Shown: positions 1 to 7,658 of the stretch, piece by piece | How positions within the stretch are numbered: the stretch's first letter is position 1 | Layout: the number at the start of each line of letters is the position of its first letter | NCBI GenBank assembly: GCA_964397045.1 | Contig: CAYNHF010000052.1 | Span: 1 to 39,149 of the forward strand | Direction of reading: 5' to 3' | From: CAYNHF01 sp964397045 | GTDB taxonomy: Bacteria; Actinomycetota; Acidimicrobiia; Spongiisociales; UBA5794 | DNA length: 39,149 nucleotides | Program-made: the position numbers and the translations under genes | Notes under the pieces: generated by a model | Told to the model about the DNA's origin: nothing | Database searches by the model: none | Seen by the model: only the letters and a program-made list of their open reading frames with translations

Positions 1-14
1 TACCATCGACATCA

Positions 15-50
15 GCCGCCCCTTTCACTCGCTTAGGGCGAAGGGGTGGC
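15..50. terminator. Inverted repeat at the window start
   Basis: Bases 15-24 (GCCGCCCCTT) can pair with 41-50 (AAGGGGTGGC), ten pairs with one G-U, closing a 16-base loop. It could end a gene lying to the left of the window. There is no T-tract and no gene visible beside it, so the role is a guess. Confidence 0.3.
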
Positions 51-263
51 ATGCACCACCGGGACGGCGGAAGGACCCAACCGAGCTGCACTATCAGCTC
101 AACCGGTGATCCACCGCCCGACCGGTGCGTGCCACCAAACAACCAACATCATCCCTCCCAGCCAGATATGGGCTAGCTGTAGTGGTCGAGTCCTTGGATG
201 GATCGGAGCCTTGATCTTGCTTCCGGTCGTCACGAAGCACGGCTTGAGAAGGGAGAGCGAGTC

Positions 264-395
264 ATGGATGACAATATGAAGTTCTTGGGATTGCCCATCG
301 GGCTCGGGATCGTGATCGGCCTTGTGGTCGGAGCCGTGATCGGGGGCAGCACGGCGATCGGGCTAGGCATTACGACCCCCACCATCGTTCGCTGA
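264..395 (+). CDS. Tiny glycine-zipper membrane peptide (43 aa)
   Basis: Unrecognised small protein. After a short polar head (MDDNMK) almost the whole chain is one hydrophobic segment with regularly spaced glycines (GLGIVIGLVVGAVIGG), the GxxxG pattern of helices that pack together in a membrane. The ATG at 264 is chosen because a purine-rich GAAGGGAGAGCGA lies just upstream; an in-frame ATG at 198 would add 22 polar residues that look non-coding. It stands alone, convergent with the aldo/keto reductase. It could be a small membrane-active or stress peptide, but nothing in the sequence assigns a role. A chance open frame cannot be excluded. Confidence 0.5.
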   Translation: MDDNMKFLGLPIGLGIVIGLVVGAVIGGSTAIGLGITTPTIVR

Positions 396-517
396 GGTCG
401 ACGGTCGTGCAAGTGATGGGGTCGAGGGGTGTGGGGTCTGCGGGTGACGGAGGTCACTCGGCACCGGCAGAGACGGACAGGTACGGATGGCGCACGTGCC
501 TCGTATGGGGCCTGCGC

Positions 518-1549
518 TCAGGTGTATGTGTAGGCGTGGGGGTTCAGGTCGGGGAGTTCACCCGCCGCTGTTATGCGTTGCTGTTGATCGTGGCTGAGGG
601 AGAGGCCGGCGGACTTGACGGTCTCGGTGATTTGGTTGACGGAGGTAGCGCCGATGATCGGTACCGAGGTGAGACCGGGGATGTTGCTGGCCCAGCTGAT
701 CGCTACTTGGGCTGGGGTGGCTTCGACTTCTTCGGCTACTCGTTCGACTTCGGTCAGGACTCGCCACCATCGTTCGGGGAACTGTCCGTATTCCTTTGAC
801 ATTGCGCCCCTGGCGCCGTCTGGTTTGATCGTGTTCCCGTTGGCGTCCCGTGTGTATTTACCGGTGAGGAAGCCTTCAGCGAGAGGTGAATAGGAGCAGA
901 CAGCGATACCGAGGTAGCGGCATGCATCGAAGAGGTCGGGGAGCGGCATCTCTTGTGGGTCCACCGTGTAGGGAAGATTGTCCACGGCGTTGTATCTCGG
1001 TTGGATCACCGAGATCGGCGCCCAGCCATTGGACTTGCACATCTCGTTGGCGAGGATGAGTTGCCACGCAGCGAAGTTGCTCACCCCGATGTAGTGAACC
1101 TTTCCGACGCGGACCAGGTCGTTGAGGGCAGCAAGGGTCTCATCTAGGGGGGAGGCGTCATGCCATCCGTGGATGTAGTAGATGTCCAGGTAGTCGGTTC
1201 CGAGTCTGGCGAGTGTTCCGTCGATCTCAGCTGCGATGATCTTCCTCGACAGACCGACCTGCTGGCGGCCGGAGAGGGCAAAGAAGACCTTGCTGGCGAC
1301 CACGAAGCTCTCACGGTCCTTGCCAGCAAGCCACTCGCCGATGTACTCCTCGCTGCGTCCGCTGCCGTACACGTTCGCCGTATCGATGAAGTTGACCCCG
1401 CTGTCCCATGCGGCGTCGAGGATCGAACCAGCTTCTTTGTGGTCGACAACCTCAGGACCGGCGGGCGACTTGGTCCCGAACATCCATGTCCCCAAGCAGA
1501 CGTCCGAGACCTCCATCCCGGTGTTCCCGAGCCGGACATACTGAACCAT
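518..1549 (-). CDS. Aldo/keto reductase
   Basis: NAD(P)H-dependent oxidoreductase of the aldo/keto reductase superfamily, a cytosolic TIM-barrel enzyme that reduces aldehydes and ketones. Numbered from the GTG at 1552, the catalytic tetrad is visible: Asp57 and Tyr62 (FIDTANVYG), Lys88 (VVASKVFF) and His128 (YYIHGWHD). The family motif GVSNFAAWQL follows, and the C-terminal third carries the cofactor-binding stretch around IPIIGATSVNQI. The length, 343 residues, is normal for bacterial members of the Tas/YhdN type. An ATG at 1549 directly follows the GTG at 1552, and a GGGGG stretch five bases upstream suits the ATG. The gene is monocistronic and its physiological substrate cannot be told from sequence. 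Confidence 0.93.
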   Translation of the reverse strand: MVQYVRLGNTGMEVSDVCLGTWMFGTKSPAGPEVVDHKEAGSILDAAWDSGVNFIDTANVYGSGRSEEYIGEWLAGKDRESFVVASKVFFALSGRQQVGLSRKIIAAEIDGTLARLGTDYLDIYYIHGWHDASPLDETLAALNDLVRVGKVHYIGVSNFAAWQLILANEMCKSNGWAPISVIQPRYNAVDNLPYTVDPQEMPLPDLFDACRYLGIAVCSYSPLAEGFLTGKYTRDANGNTIKPDGARGAMSKEYGQFPERWWRVLTEVERVAEEVEATPAQVAISWASNIPGLTSVPIIGATSVNQITETVKSAGLSLSHDQQQRITAAGELPDLNPHAYTYT

Positions 1550-2285
1550 CACAGCCCCCGCTGAGTCGCAACTACCCTTGAGTCTTGCAGATCAGCAATC
1601 GGCTGGCGGAGTGCCATCTGTGTGGGGCACGGAGCTGACTCGGCACCAGTAGTGATGGTCTGGAGGGGATGATTCAAGGGACTGTTGGCAACATCAAGGC
1701 GCCGGTCGAATCCGAATCGTGAACAGGGGCGCACATGAATTCCTCCAGCGCCGAGCATCTCTCAAACATACGCGTCCCGGCACCAGGTGACGGACGCCGG
1801 TGAGCTTCGTGTCGGCACAATGCCCGTTGCCCAGGTCATATCCAGCGTCGTGTTTGTGGCGCTGCTGGCCCTTGTGTTCACCCTGCTCGTCCGGGCACCT
1901 GGACAGCTGCCCAAGACCACCATCCTTGCCTGGGCGAACCCATGGTTGGCGGGAGGGAGCGTGCGCTGGTGTGTTGAGCTTCCCCGGTTCTCGCCGGTTG
2001 TCGCCCTCGCATGTGGACACCAGGTGGATTCGAGAACGGCCCGCAGCCCGTCAACAGAAGCCCCGCAACGACCCGCTACCGAAGGTGTCGCCTCTCGAAA
2101 TGCCCTCACGATTGGGCGCTCCGGGGCTGACGGGTCCTTCGCCTCTTGCGCGGGGCCCTGTTCGATTCCTAATTGGGGAGTTGGGGTGGATTCCAGCCCC
2201 CAGGGAGGTGTGAGGGAAGGCGGCGGAGGGGGTGGCGCCATTGGATTTCGACCGCTAATAGGGGCAAATGAAGAAGGAGGGACAG
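1550..2285. other. Gene-poor interval with a doubtful membrane ORF
   Basis: No convincing gene occupies this stretch. The most gene-like part is a plus-strand frame from an ATG at 1820, whose first 30 codons encode a believable transmembrane helix (VAQVISSVVFVALLALVFTL) with GC-rich third positions. It then runs into sequence without recognisable character, ending at 2419 inside the next gene. There is no ribosome binding site before 1820. It may be the remnant of a small membrane protein. The opposite strand is open from 2295 to 1762 but reads as a compositional shadow. Confidence 0.4.
2274..2281 (+). promoter_or_regulatory. Ribosome binding site deciding a GTG start
   Basis: AAGGAGGG ends four bases before the GTG at 2286. 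It lies inside the frame that opens at the ATG at 2268, so the GTG rather than that ATG is the probable start. Confidence 0.7.
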
Positions 2286-2846
2286 GTGAGATCATTCACG
2301 CGAGTGATCGTCCTGGTGGTGGCCACGCTCTTGCTGATCGGAGCGGCACCGGCGGCAATTGGGCGCTCACACAGCCTGAAGGCAACGTTCGAGGGTCCGA
2401 CGAACCCACCGATACGTGACGAGGGCGCGGTGGCCGCGCGGTGCCCGGATGGCTCTGAGTGGATCTTCGGAGGCTTCGGCACTGGAACGATGACGAGCGC
2501 CGTCTACACCGGGGGATTCGTATACGAGAACGACCACTGCAGCCGCTGGGTCGCTTTCGACCCAGAAAGGTCCACGGGGAGGTACGTCGGGAAGGCAGCG
2601 GCCGGCATCATGACCGTGACCACGCCCGCAGGCGATGAGTTCGTGCTCGAGTATGACGGCACCTGGGTATTCGAAGGCAGTCTTGCAGGCGCGCCACCGG
2701 AGTTCGTGGCCGACATCAACATGCGGTACACGATCGTCGGCGGTACCGGCGTATTCGCCGAGGCCTCTGGAAATGGGCGGCTGTTCGTCACAGGCGGCAT
2801 CTACTTGACGGGCCTCATCAATGGATCGTTGCACGTGAGCGGGTAG
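2286..2846 (+). CDS. Secreted protein, possible allene-oxide-cyclase-like barrel
   Basis: Exported protein of 186 residues. The GTG start is fixed by an excellent ribosome binding site four bases upstream. The N-terminus is a Sec signal peptide: Arg residues, then VIVLVVATLLLIGAAPAAIG, with probable cleavage after an Ala-x-Ala-like site. The mature part is rich in Gly, Thr and aromatic residues and has two Cys in the first half (AARCPDG and NDHCSRW) that could form a disulfide. Near the C-terminus, YTIVGGTGVFAEASGNGRL resembles the repeat seen in allene-oxide-cyclase-barrel-like and related bacterial secreted proteins (IVGGTGRFAGASG). That family link is my inference from one motif, so no function is claimed. 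The gene stands alone. Confidence 0.75.
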   Translation: MRSFTRVIVLVVATLLLIGAAPAAIGRSHSLKATFEGPTNPPIRDEGAVAARCPDGSEWIFGGFGTGTMTSAVYTGGFVYENDHCSRWVAFDPERSTGRYVGKAAAGIMTVTTPAGDEFVLEYDGTWVFEGSLAGAPPEFVADINMRYTIVGGTGVFAEASGNGRLFVTGGIYLTGLINGSLHVSG

Positions 2847-3009
2847 CGGTCCTTCCGCACGAGGCGGTGCGATCGACTGCGGCGAGGTGGCCCCGGGCTC
2901 TGGCACTGTGGGAGCAACACCAGACCGGGGACACCCGCCCAGACGGCCGGCCCCGATCCCTGGGATTCAGGGGGGAGGGCCGATCCGTCGTTCACGGAAT
3001 CGGCACCGA

Positions 3010-3242
3010 CCTCAACCGTGCGAACTATCCACGTTGCCCGGTGGCGCAGGGGTTGGCGGTAGGAACAGGTGGTGCACGAACTCGACGGTCATGCCAATGC
3101 GGTCGGCGATCACGGAGTTGTTGAGGTCGCCATGATGAGCGCGTAGTCGGCGCCGGTCCAGACCGCAGGTGTCGAGCGTCACCTTGATGGAGGCGTGGCC
3201 GAGGCGAACCTGAATGACCCGCGGGCGCCGCCAGTCGCGCCG
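3010..3242 (-). pseudogene. Degraded tyrosine recombinase (integrase) C-terminus
   Basis: Reading the minus strand from 3242 gives a stretch typical of the last part of phage-type integrases: VIQVRLGHASIKVTLDTCGL (about 3225-3156). It covers the conserved LGHxS box, whose His belongs to the catalytic set, and the DTYGH box that carries the nucleophilic tyrosine. Here that tyrosine codon reads TGC (Cys), and the usual GH after it reads GL. No catalytic domain lies upstream; the homology stops near 3230, where an unrelated plus-strand Thr-rich frame begins. The frame stays open for about 50 more codons toward 3010. This is a remnant that cannot encode an active enzyme. No partner att site, tRNA or mobile gene is visible beside it. 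Confidence 0.75.
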
Positions 3243-3454
3243 ACAACCACGACGGCGACGGAGCCAACAACCACAACCACTGAGGGTCCCGACTGTCCGG
3301 CCCCGCAGATCACAAAGGGTCCCGATGGTGAGGTGCTTGCGCCCGGTTGCTACTTGGGGAGACGGGTTGGCCGACCCTTGCCATCACTCCTGAGGAGCCA
3401 ACGTGGCATTTTGTCAGCGGCGATCGAATCGTGTCAGCCATCGAATTGCTCTAG
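3195..3454 (+). pseudogene. Frameshifted fragment of a Thr-rich secreted protein
   Basis: The frame from about 3237 reads a Thr-rich linker (PTTTTATEPTTTTTEG), then PDCPAPQITKGPDGEVLAPG and CYLG up to 3359. The same style then continues in the next frame as ETGWPTLAITPEEPTWHF and VSGDRIVSAIELL, ending at TAG 3452-3454. Restoring a single G in the GGGG run at 3357-3359 would join the two halves. Thr-rich linkers of this kind follow lipoprotein or signal sequences elsewhere in the window, but no signal peptide is present here; upstream sequence belongs to the integrase remnant. I infer a truncated and frameshifted exported protein of unknown function. An assembly error at the G run would explain the frameshift but not the missing N-terminus. 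Confidence 0.55.
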
Positions 3455-3592
3455 CCGATTGACCGGTTGGGGTGCTGCCAGTCAGATGAGTGCGCCCGGC
3501 CATGCTGGTGGAGGTTCGCCGCGGTCCTTGTCGGCGACGAATGAACCGAAACGTCCTGGGACGGCAGGGGGAGTCAGGCGTGGCGTGGCCGG

Positions 3593-3826
3593 CTACCGGT
3601 GGAGCATGTCGTTGAGCCGGCTCGCTGCCCAGAACAGCACTCCGCCGAATGCCAGACCCCACAGGATCCAGGGGACGTCGCGCCCGCTATCGGCTCGAGC
3701 GATCGCCAACGCGAAAATGCCGAACAGCGCGATGATTCCAAGGATCAACACCAGCTGGCCTGTTGTCAGTGCCAGGCTCGTGTATTTGCCCTTCGGCTTC
3801 CACTTCCTCGGCTGTCTGGACATCAT
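3593..3826 (-). CDS. Small two-helix membrane protein
   Basis: Unrecognised 77-residue protein. A basic, cytosolic-looking head (SRQPRKWKPKGKY) is followed by two hydrophobic segments, roughly residues 23-44 (QLVLILGIIALFGIFALAIA) and 53-68 (WILWGLAFGGVLFWAA), joined by a short charged loop. The tandem ATGs at 3826 and 3823 are preceded by GAAGGGGGCC, a good ribosome binding site. It is divergent from the CoA-binding protein gene on its right. No enzyme motif is visible, and the function is unknown. Confidence 0.65.
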   Translation of the reverse strand: MMSRQPRKWKPKGKYTSLALTTGQLVLILGIIALFGIFALAIARADSGRDVPWILWGLAFGGVLFWAASRLNDMLHR

Positions 3827-3938
3827 CGGCCCCCTTCACCGTGCGCACGCGATCAACCTTCCTCCATCCTAATTCAACCACCGTGCGCGTGCCTAGTCGC
3901 CACGGAGGGTAGTCGTCAACGCGTCGTGCCCAGATGGC

Positions 3939-3944
3939 TACCGT
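3939..3944 (+). promoter_or_regulatory. Extended leaderless -10 box (TACCGT)
   Basis: TACCGT lies six bases before the ATG at 3951, the spacing expected if transcription starts at the start codon. No ribosome binding site is present, which supports a leaderless mRNA. I did not find a clear -35 box. Confidence 0.45.
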
Positions 3945-3950
3945 TCCGGC

Positions 3951-4373
3951 ATGCTTGAAGATTCCGAATCGAGATTCCGTCGGCTCTACGCCTCGATGCG
4001 GACGATTGCCGTGGTCGGGGCAACCCCGAACGAAGCGAAGCCGGGGGGTTCGATCCCCAGGTATCTGCAGGCTCAGGGCTACCGGATCATTCCGGTGACT
4101 CCGGCGCACCAGGAGGTCTTTGGACAGAAGGCCTATCCGTCGCTCCGCGATGTGGAGGAGCCGGTGGACGTGGTCGAGGTGTTCCGTCCCGCCGAAGAGG
4201 CGCCTGCCATCGTCGAGGCAGCCATCGCCATCGGAGCTTCGGTCGTCTGGCTGCAGCCCGGCATCGTCTCGGCGGAAGCCGAGAGGCTTGGAGGGGAAGC
4301 CGGCATCACAGTGATCATGGATCAGTGTATGGGGGTCATGCATCGCGAGCTTGGCTTGGGACCCGGGCCCTGA
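3951..4373 (+). CDS. CoA-binding protein, YccU family
   Basis: Compact 140-residue Rossmann-fold protein of the CoA_binding_2 family. The glycine-rich nucleotide loop is IAVVGATPNEAKPG at residues 19-32, followed by SIPRYLQAQGYRIIPVTP, the usual family continuation. The conserved second half includes VVWLQPGIVSAEAE and ITVIMDQCMGVMHREL, with the family's Cys near the C-terminus. Known relatives bind CoA or acyl-CoA, but their cellular role is largely unknown. The length is normal for the family. The gene appears leaderless and is followed 87 bases later by the sugar dehydrogenase gene, which has its own -10 box, so the two need not be one operon. Confidence 0.88.
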   Translation: MLEDSESRFRRLYASMRTIAVVGATPNEAKPGGSIPRYLQAQGYRIIPVTPAHQEVFGQKAYPSLRDVEEPVDVVEVFRPAEEAPAIVEAAIAIGASVVWLQPGIVSAEAERLGGEAGITVIMDQCMGVMHRELGLGPGP

Positions 4374-4447
4374 ACACCTGATCGGGCCCAGGTGGTCCAC
4401 ACCGGTTGGACCGACTGTGCCGCACTCGACTTCTCTGCGGCCCGTCC

Positions 4448-4453
4448 TAACCT
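4448..4453 (+). promoter_or_regulatory. Leaderless -10 box (TAACCT)
   Basis: TAACCT followed by seven bases and the ATG at 4461. The same hexamer and spacing precede the GTG starts at 36392 and 37349, which argues for a common leaderless promoter type. Confidence 0.5.
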
Positions 4454-4460
4454 CACGCCG

Positions 4461-5687
4461 ATGCACCGTCTCGTTGTCCTCTTGCTCGGGTTTACCGTGT
4501 TCGTTGCTGCCTGCGGCGACGAAACTCCGGATGAGCCGTCGCGCCAAGCTCGACCGGAGCTGAAACCGCTCGAGGCGAAGCCGGGGGAACTCGTCGGCCT
4601 GAGGCTGGAGCCGGTGGCGACCGGTCTGTCGTTTCCGGTGTCCGCGGTCGCACCGCCCAACGACGAGCGCCTGTTCATCGTCGAGAAGACGGGCACGGTT
4701 CGCATCCTGGCCGACGGCGTCGTGCAAGCGTCGCCGTTTCTCGACCTGAGCAGCGAAGTATCCACCGACCATCTCGAGCAAGGGCTGCTGGGGCTGGCGT
4801 TCCACCCTGACTTCCACAACAACGGGCGTCTCTTTGTCTTCTACACCGACGTCGTAGGCACGTCGCGGCTTGTCGAATACACGGTCGACTCGGATGATCC
4901 CGAGCAGGTCGATATCGGCTCGGCCCACCCACTCCTCTCCGTCGAGCAGTTTGACCAGGCCCATCAGGGTGGGGCCGTTGCCTTCGGGCCGGACGGCTAC
5001 CTGTGGGTGCCAATCGGTGACGGGGGGATACTTCCCGACGGCGAGGGTGGGATCGACTCCGACCCGAAGGAGCAGGGCCAGGACCCGTGGACCTTCCTGG
5101 GCTCCGTGCTGCGGATCGACATCGACACGTCCGCGGACGGGTACACCATTCCGGAGGACAATCCGTTCATCGAAGGCGGCGGAGCCCCTGAAGTGTGGGC
5201 CTACGGACTGCGCCACCCGTGGCGGCTGGAGTTCGACCAAGACCTGGTGTACATCAGCGACGTCGGCCACGAGTGGTGGGAAGAGGTCAACGTGACCCCG
5301 CTGAGCGAACCGGGTAAGAACTTCGGCTGGTCGATCCAGGAAGGCCCGGAGTGCTTTGAGGCGGAGGAGTGTGATGACTCCGGGCTCACCGCCCCGACGT
5401 TTCCGGTGTACCACCAGCGTTCCTGTGCCCTGGTGGGTGGGCCGGTCTATCGCGGCGGCGCCATCCCCGAACTCAGCGGACACTTCTTCTACGGAGATTG
5501 GTGCGTCGGGTGGGTCAGGAGCTTCGAGTACAAGGACGGTGTCGTGCAGTCCGAAAAGGAATGGACTGAGTTGAGTGATATCGGGAACCTCAACAGTTTT
5601 GCGGTTGACGCCCGCGGCGAAATGTACGTGATGAACCTCGAGGGTGATCTCTTCCGCATCGTCGCAGTCCGCTCCGACGTGGGGTGA
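4461..5687 (+). CDS. PQQ-type sugar dehydrogenase lipoprotein (GSDH family)
   Basis: Exported sugar dehydrogenase of the glucose/sorbosone dehydrogenase family, a six-bladed beta-propeller that oxidises aldoses with pyrroloquinoline quinone. The ATG at 4461 starts a lipoprotein signal (LVVLLLGFTVFVAAC) with the lipidated Cys at 18, so the enzyme should sit on the outer face of the membrane. Family blocks appear in order: LLGLAFHPDF, HQGGAVAFGPDGYLWVPIGDGG split around the active-site His, EVWAYGLRHPWRLEFD, DVGHEWWEEVN, NFGWSIQEGPE and VYRGGAIPELSGHFFYGDW. The length, 408 residues, is typical. No PQQ biosynthesis genes are in the window. The substrate is unknown; related YliI-type enzymes accept several aldoses. 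Confidence 0.9.
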   Translation: MHRLVVLLLGFTVFVAACGDETPDEPSRQARPELKPLEAKPGELVGLRLEPVATGLSFPVSAVAPPNDERLFIVEKTGTVRILADGVVQASPFLDLSSEVSTDHLEQGLLGLAFHPDFHNNGRLFVFYTDVVGTSRLVEYTVDSDDPEQVDIGSAHPLLSVEQFDQAHQGGAVAFGPDGYLWVPIGDGGILPDGEGGIDSDPKEQGQDPWTFLGSVLRIDIDTSADGYTIPEDNPFIEGGGAPEVWAYGLRHPWRLEFDQDLVYISDVGHEWWEEVNVTPLSEPGKNFGWSIQEGPECFEAEECDDSGLTAPTFPVYHQRSCALVGGPVYRGGAIPELSGHFFYGDWCVGWVRSFEYKDGVVQSEKEWTELSDIGNLNSFAVDARGEMYVMNLEGDLFRIVAVRSDVG

Positions 5688-5701
5688 AGGGCGCGTGCCG
5701 C

Positions 5702-6238
5702 CTACCTGGTGTCGACCACGGCGTACTCAACCTGGGTCCAGCTGTTTGGATACGAGTCCACCCTCACGAGTTCGAGCTGCAGATCCGTATCCAACGCGCC
5801 AAACAGTGGGATTCCGGACCCGATCAAGATCGGAATGCGGGTGATGATGATCCGGTTCACGAGGCCGGCGCGTATGAAGCTCTGGATGGTGGAGCCGCCG
5901 TCGACGTACACCGACGTGATGTCACGGGCAGACAACTCCTTTGCCAGGGCTTCCGGGCTTGCGTTCCGAGTCTCCACCCGCCCGGGCAAGCCCGCAGGCA
6001 AGACCAACTCGCGGTGGGTCAGCACGATGACCGGTGTCTCTCCGTACGCCCAAGCTCCCGTGGTCAGCACAAATTCGAACGTGTTCCGACCCATGACGAG
6101 TGCATCCACAGAATCCATGAACGCGGCGAAGCCGTAGTCGTCTCCACCTGCCGCGGCATCGTTCAGCCAGTCGAGGCTGCCGTCGGGTCGAGCAATGAAT
6201 CCGTCGAGCGAGGTGGCGATGAATACTGCCGCGTCCAT
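5702..6238 (-). CDS. Dihydrofolate reductase-like protein (RibD C-terminal family)
   Basis: Small reductase of the RibD_C/YyaP-YwjB group, related to dihydrofolate reductase and the reductase domain of riboflavin biosynthesis, using NADPH. Family signatures are the N-terminal VFIATSLDGFIARPDGSLDW, VDALVMGRNTFEF, PVIVLTH, the cofactor loop VYVDGGSTIQSFIRAGLVN and PILIGSGIPLF near the end. The ATG at 6238 is preferred: it gives the family's usual N-terminus (MDAAVFIATS) and lies seven bases after TAACGT, a leaderless -10 box; a GTG at 6247 is the alternative. The enzyme has 178 residues, normal for the group. Its stop is only 15 bases from the convergent sugar dehydrogenase gene. The biological substrate is unknown. 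Confidence 0.88.
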   Translation of the reverse strand: MDAAVFIATSLDGFIARPDGSLDWLNDAAAGGDDYGFAAFMDSVDALVMGRNTFEFVLTTGAWAYGETPVIVLTHRELVLPAGLPGRVETRNASPEALAKELSARDITSVYVDGGSTIQSFIRAGLVNRIIITRIPILIGSGIPLFGALDTDLQLELVRVDSYPNSWTQVEYAVVDTR

Positions 6239-6245
6239 GACGCGC

Positions 6246-6251
6246 ACGTTA
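6246..6251 (-). promoter_or_regulatory. Leaderless -10 box (TAACGT)
   Basis: On the minus strand, TAACGT is followed by seven bases and the ATG at 6238. It favours that ATG over the GTG three codons upstream. Confidence 0.4.
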
Positions 6252-6268
6252 CCTGCTGACGTCGCCCT

Positions 6269-6715
6269 TCAGTCGAGGTCGGGCGGGAGCGGAGGTGGCG
6301 TGGCTGCCGCCTCGCGTCTTCGCGATCGTTTCCGAACGGTCTGGGCGATCCGTCCTCCGAGGGCTCCAGCTCCTGCTCCCAGGGCGGCAGCGACGAACAT
6401 GGCCCCCAGCCAGGCGAGGAGCGTCTCTCCAGAAGGGGCCTTGCTGTCGACAACCGCGAAGTACATCGAAGGGGCGGCGAGGAAGAGCACGAGGAGAAAC
6501 CCAACTGCTGCACCGTTCCAGGCTCCGGCGCGTGGGTCGGTCATCCGCTCCACTGCAGAGCCGATACTGCTGAAGATGAAGAACCCCCAGAGCCAGAGGA
6601 TGCCGATATTCACCCAATTGGGATCATCGCTGTCGGAGGCGAGACTCACCACCCAGAACGCGTAGCCCGCCGTCCACAGCACCCCTGCAATGAGGACGCC
6701 GCTGGATTGTCGCAT
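6269..6715 (-). CDS. Integral membrane protein of unknown function
   Basis: A 148-residue protein with about four hydrophobic segments: residues 8-26 (LIAGVLWTAGYAFWVVSLA), 37-52 (IGILWLWGFFIFSSIG), 68-88 (GAAVGFLLVLFLAAPSMYFAV) and 98-122 (LLAWLGAMFVAAALGAGAGA). It ends in a basic, Ala/Pro-rich tail (RKRSRRREAAATPPPLPPDLD) that should be cytosolic. No family motif is recognised. The minus-strand box TATTCT ends six bases before the ATG, so the mRNA is probably leaderless. It is followed downstream by the DHFR-like gene after a 30-base gap with that gene's own box. Confidence 0.7.
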   Translation of the reverse strand: MRQSSGVLIAGVLWTAGYAFWVVSLASDSDDPNWVNIGILWLWGFFIFSSIGSAVERMTDPRAGAWNGAAVGFLLVLFLAAPSMYFAVVDSKAPSGETLLAWLGAMFVAAALGAGAGALGGRIAQTVRKRSRRREAAATPPPLPPDLD

Positions 6716-6721
6716 GCCCCG

Positions 6722-6727
6722 AGAATA
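6722..6727 (-). promoter_or_regulatory. Leaderless -10 box (TATTCT)
   Basis: TATTCT on the minus strand, six bases before the ATG at 6715, with no ribosome binding site. The arrangement matches leaderless actinobacterial promoters. Confidence 0.45.
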
Positions 6728-6842
6728 CGTCGCTCAGGGCCGGGCGGAAGGACCATTTCGTGGTTGACCCGCCGCGACTTCCAGGAGAACCGAGTGAACA
6801 CCATCTCGGCACCCGCGAATCTCTCGGAGCCACTCTGCACGA

Positions 6843-7658
6843 TCACTCGCCCGGGGTAGCTTGCACCTGCAGCGCGCCACCCGAGTCGCGCAGCTCGAGG
6901 CGCGTGTTGGAGATGGCCCACACGGCGGAGTTCTGGAGCGCCGTCAGATACTGCATTTCCTGTTCCATCACACCCTGGGGCTCCTGACAGGCCATCCGGG
7001 TGGTGGCGAGTGGTCCGATTGTGATCCGATCGCCCTCCAGTTGGTATGTGCCGTTGTAGGTGTTGCATGAAGCGTTGCCGGTGACGCTCCCGTCCTCACC
7101 GAAGAGAAGCGTGATCTGGGTATCGATGATGAGACTGCGCACCGCTTCGGTGCCTGTGTTATATGACGTCACGTCCCAGGCTGTTCCCGGCAGTTCGTTC
7201 GAGAGTCTGGTGAAGGTCGCAATAGTGTCACTGTGTGAATTGAAGAAGGTCAACGTATCGCCTTCAATCCCGTAGCTGGTGGTGCGTTCGAGGACTGCGA
7301 AGAACGCGGTCTCCTGCACGCCGAGCGCTCCAGGACATGCCATCAAGGTGGTGCGGAAGGGGCCCATCTCGATGTCTGCACGCTGGGTCTCGTAAGGCCC
7401 GCTGTAGCTGTTGCAGCCGGTGGTCCCGTTGACGCTTCCGGTGGCGTCGAACTGAATGGTCGCCACAGATCCGGGGATCGGTGGGACCCCACCGAGGTCG
7501 GTCAGTTGCCACGAGGCCGACTCCAAGGATTCGGGCGCGCTCGAACACGCAGACAAGAGTAAGGCGATCACGATGCCCGCACCCAGGGTCGGCATGAGCA
7601 GGGATCGGGTCGGCGATGCGGTGCGCCGCTTCTGCCCCCAGATCGAGTGAATCGGCAT
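6843..7658 (-). CDS. Lipoprotein with two META domains
   Basis: Exported lipoprotein built from two HslJ/META-type domains. Residues 24-38 form a lipoprotein signal ending in LLLSAC (Cys38). Domain 1 (about 46-145) contains SWQLTDLGG, TTGCNSYSGPY and the hallmark GPFRTTLMACPG. Domain 2 (about 155-255) repeats the pattern with TAWDVTSYNTG, ASCNTYNGTYQ and GPLATTRMACQEP. Two Cys per domain at matching positions suggest one disulfide in each. META domains occur in secreted proteins linked to stress resistance and outer-surface functions, with no known catalysis. The ATG at 7658 has AAAGGA six bases upstream; longer frames would add a basic non-coding-like head. It is divergent from nagA, with 157 bases between the starts. 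Confidence 0.88.
   Translation of the reverse strand: MPIHSIWGQKRRTASPTRSLLMPTLGAGIVIALLLSACSSAPESLESASWQLTDLGGVPPIPGSVATIQFDATGSVNGTTGCNSYSGPYETQRADIEMGPFRTTLMACPGALGVQETAFFAVLERTTSYGIEGDTLTFFNSHSDTIATFTRLSNELPGTAWDVTSYNTGTEAVRSLIIDTQITLLFGEDGSVTGNASCNTYNGTYQLEGDRITIGPLATTRMACQEPQGVMEQEMQYLTALQNSAVWAISNTRLELRDSGGALQVQATPGE

Noticed and set aside
1820..2419. Plus-strand frame starting with a transmembrane-like helix
   Set aside because: Only the first 30 codons look coding, there is no ribosome binding site, and it runs into the next gene; kept only as a note in the interval description.
3000..3600. Attachment site for the integrase remnant
   Set aside because: No tRNA or paired direct repeats were seen near the remnant.
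3687..5483. A 598-codon minus-strand frame over the CoA-binding and sugar dehydrogenase genes
   Set aside because: It is the antisense shadow of two recognisable plus-strand genes and has no protein-like motifs.
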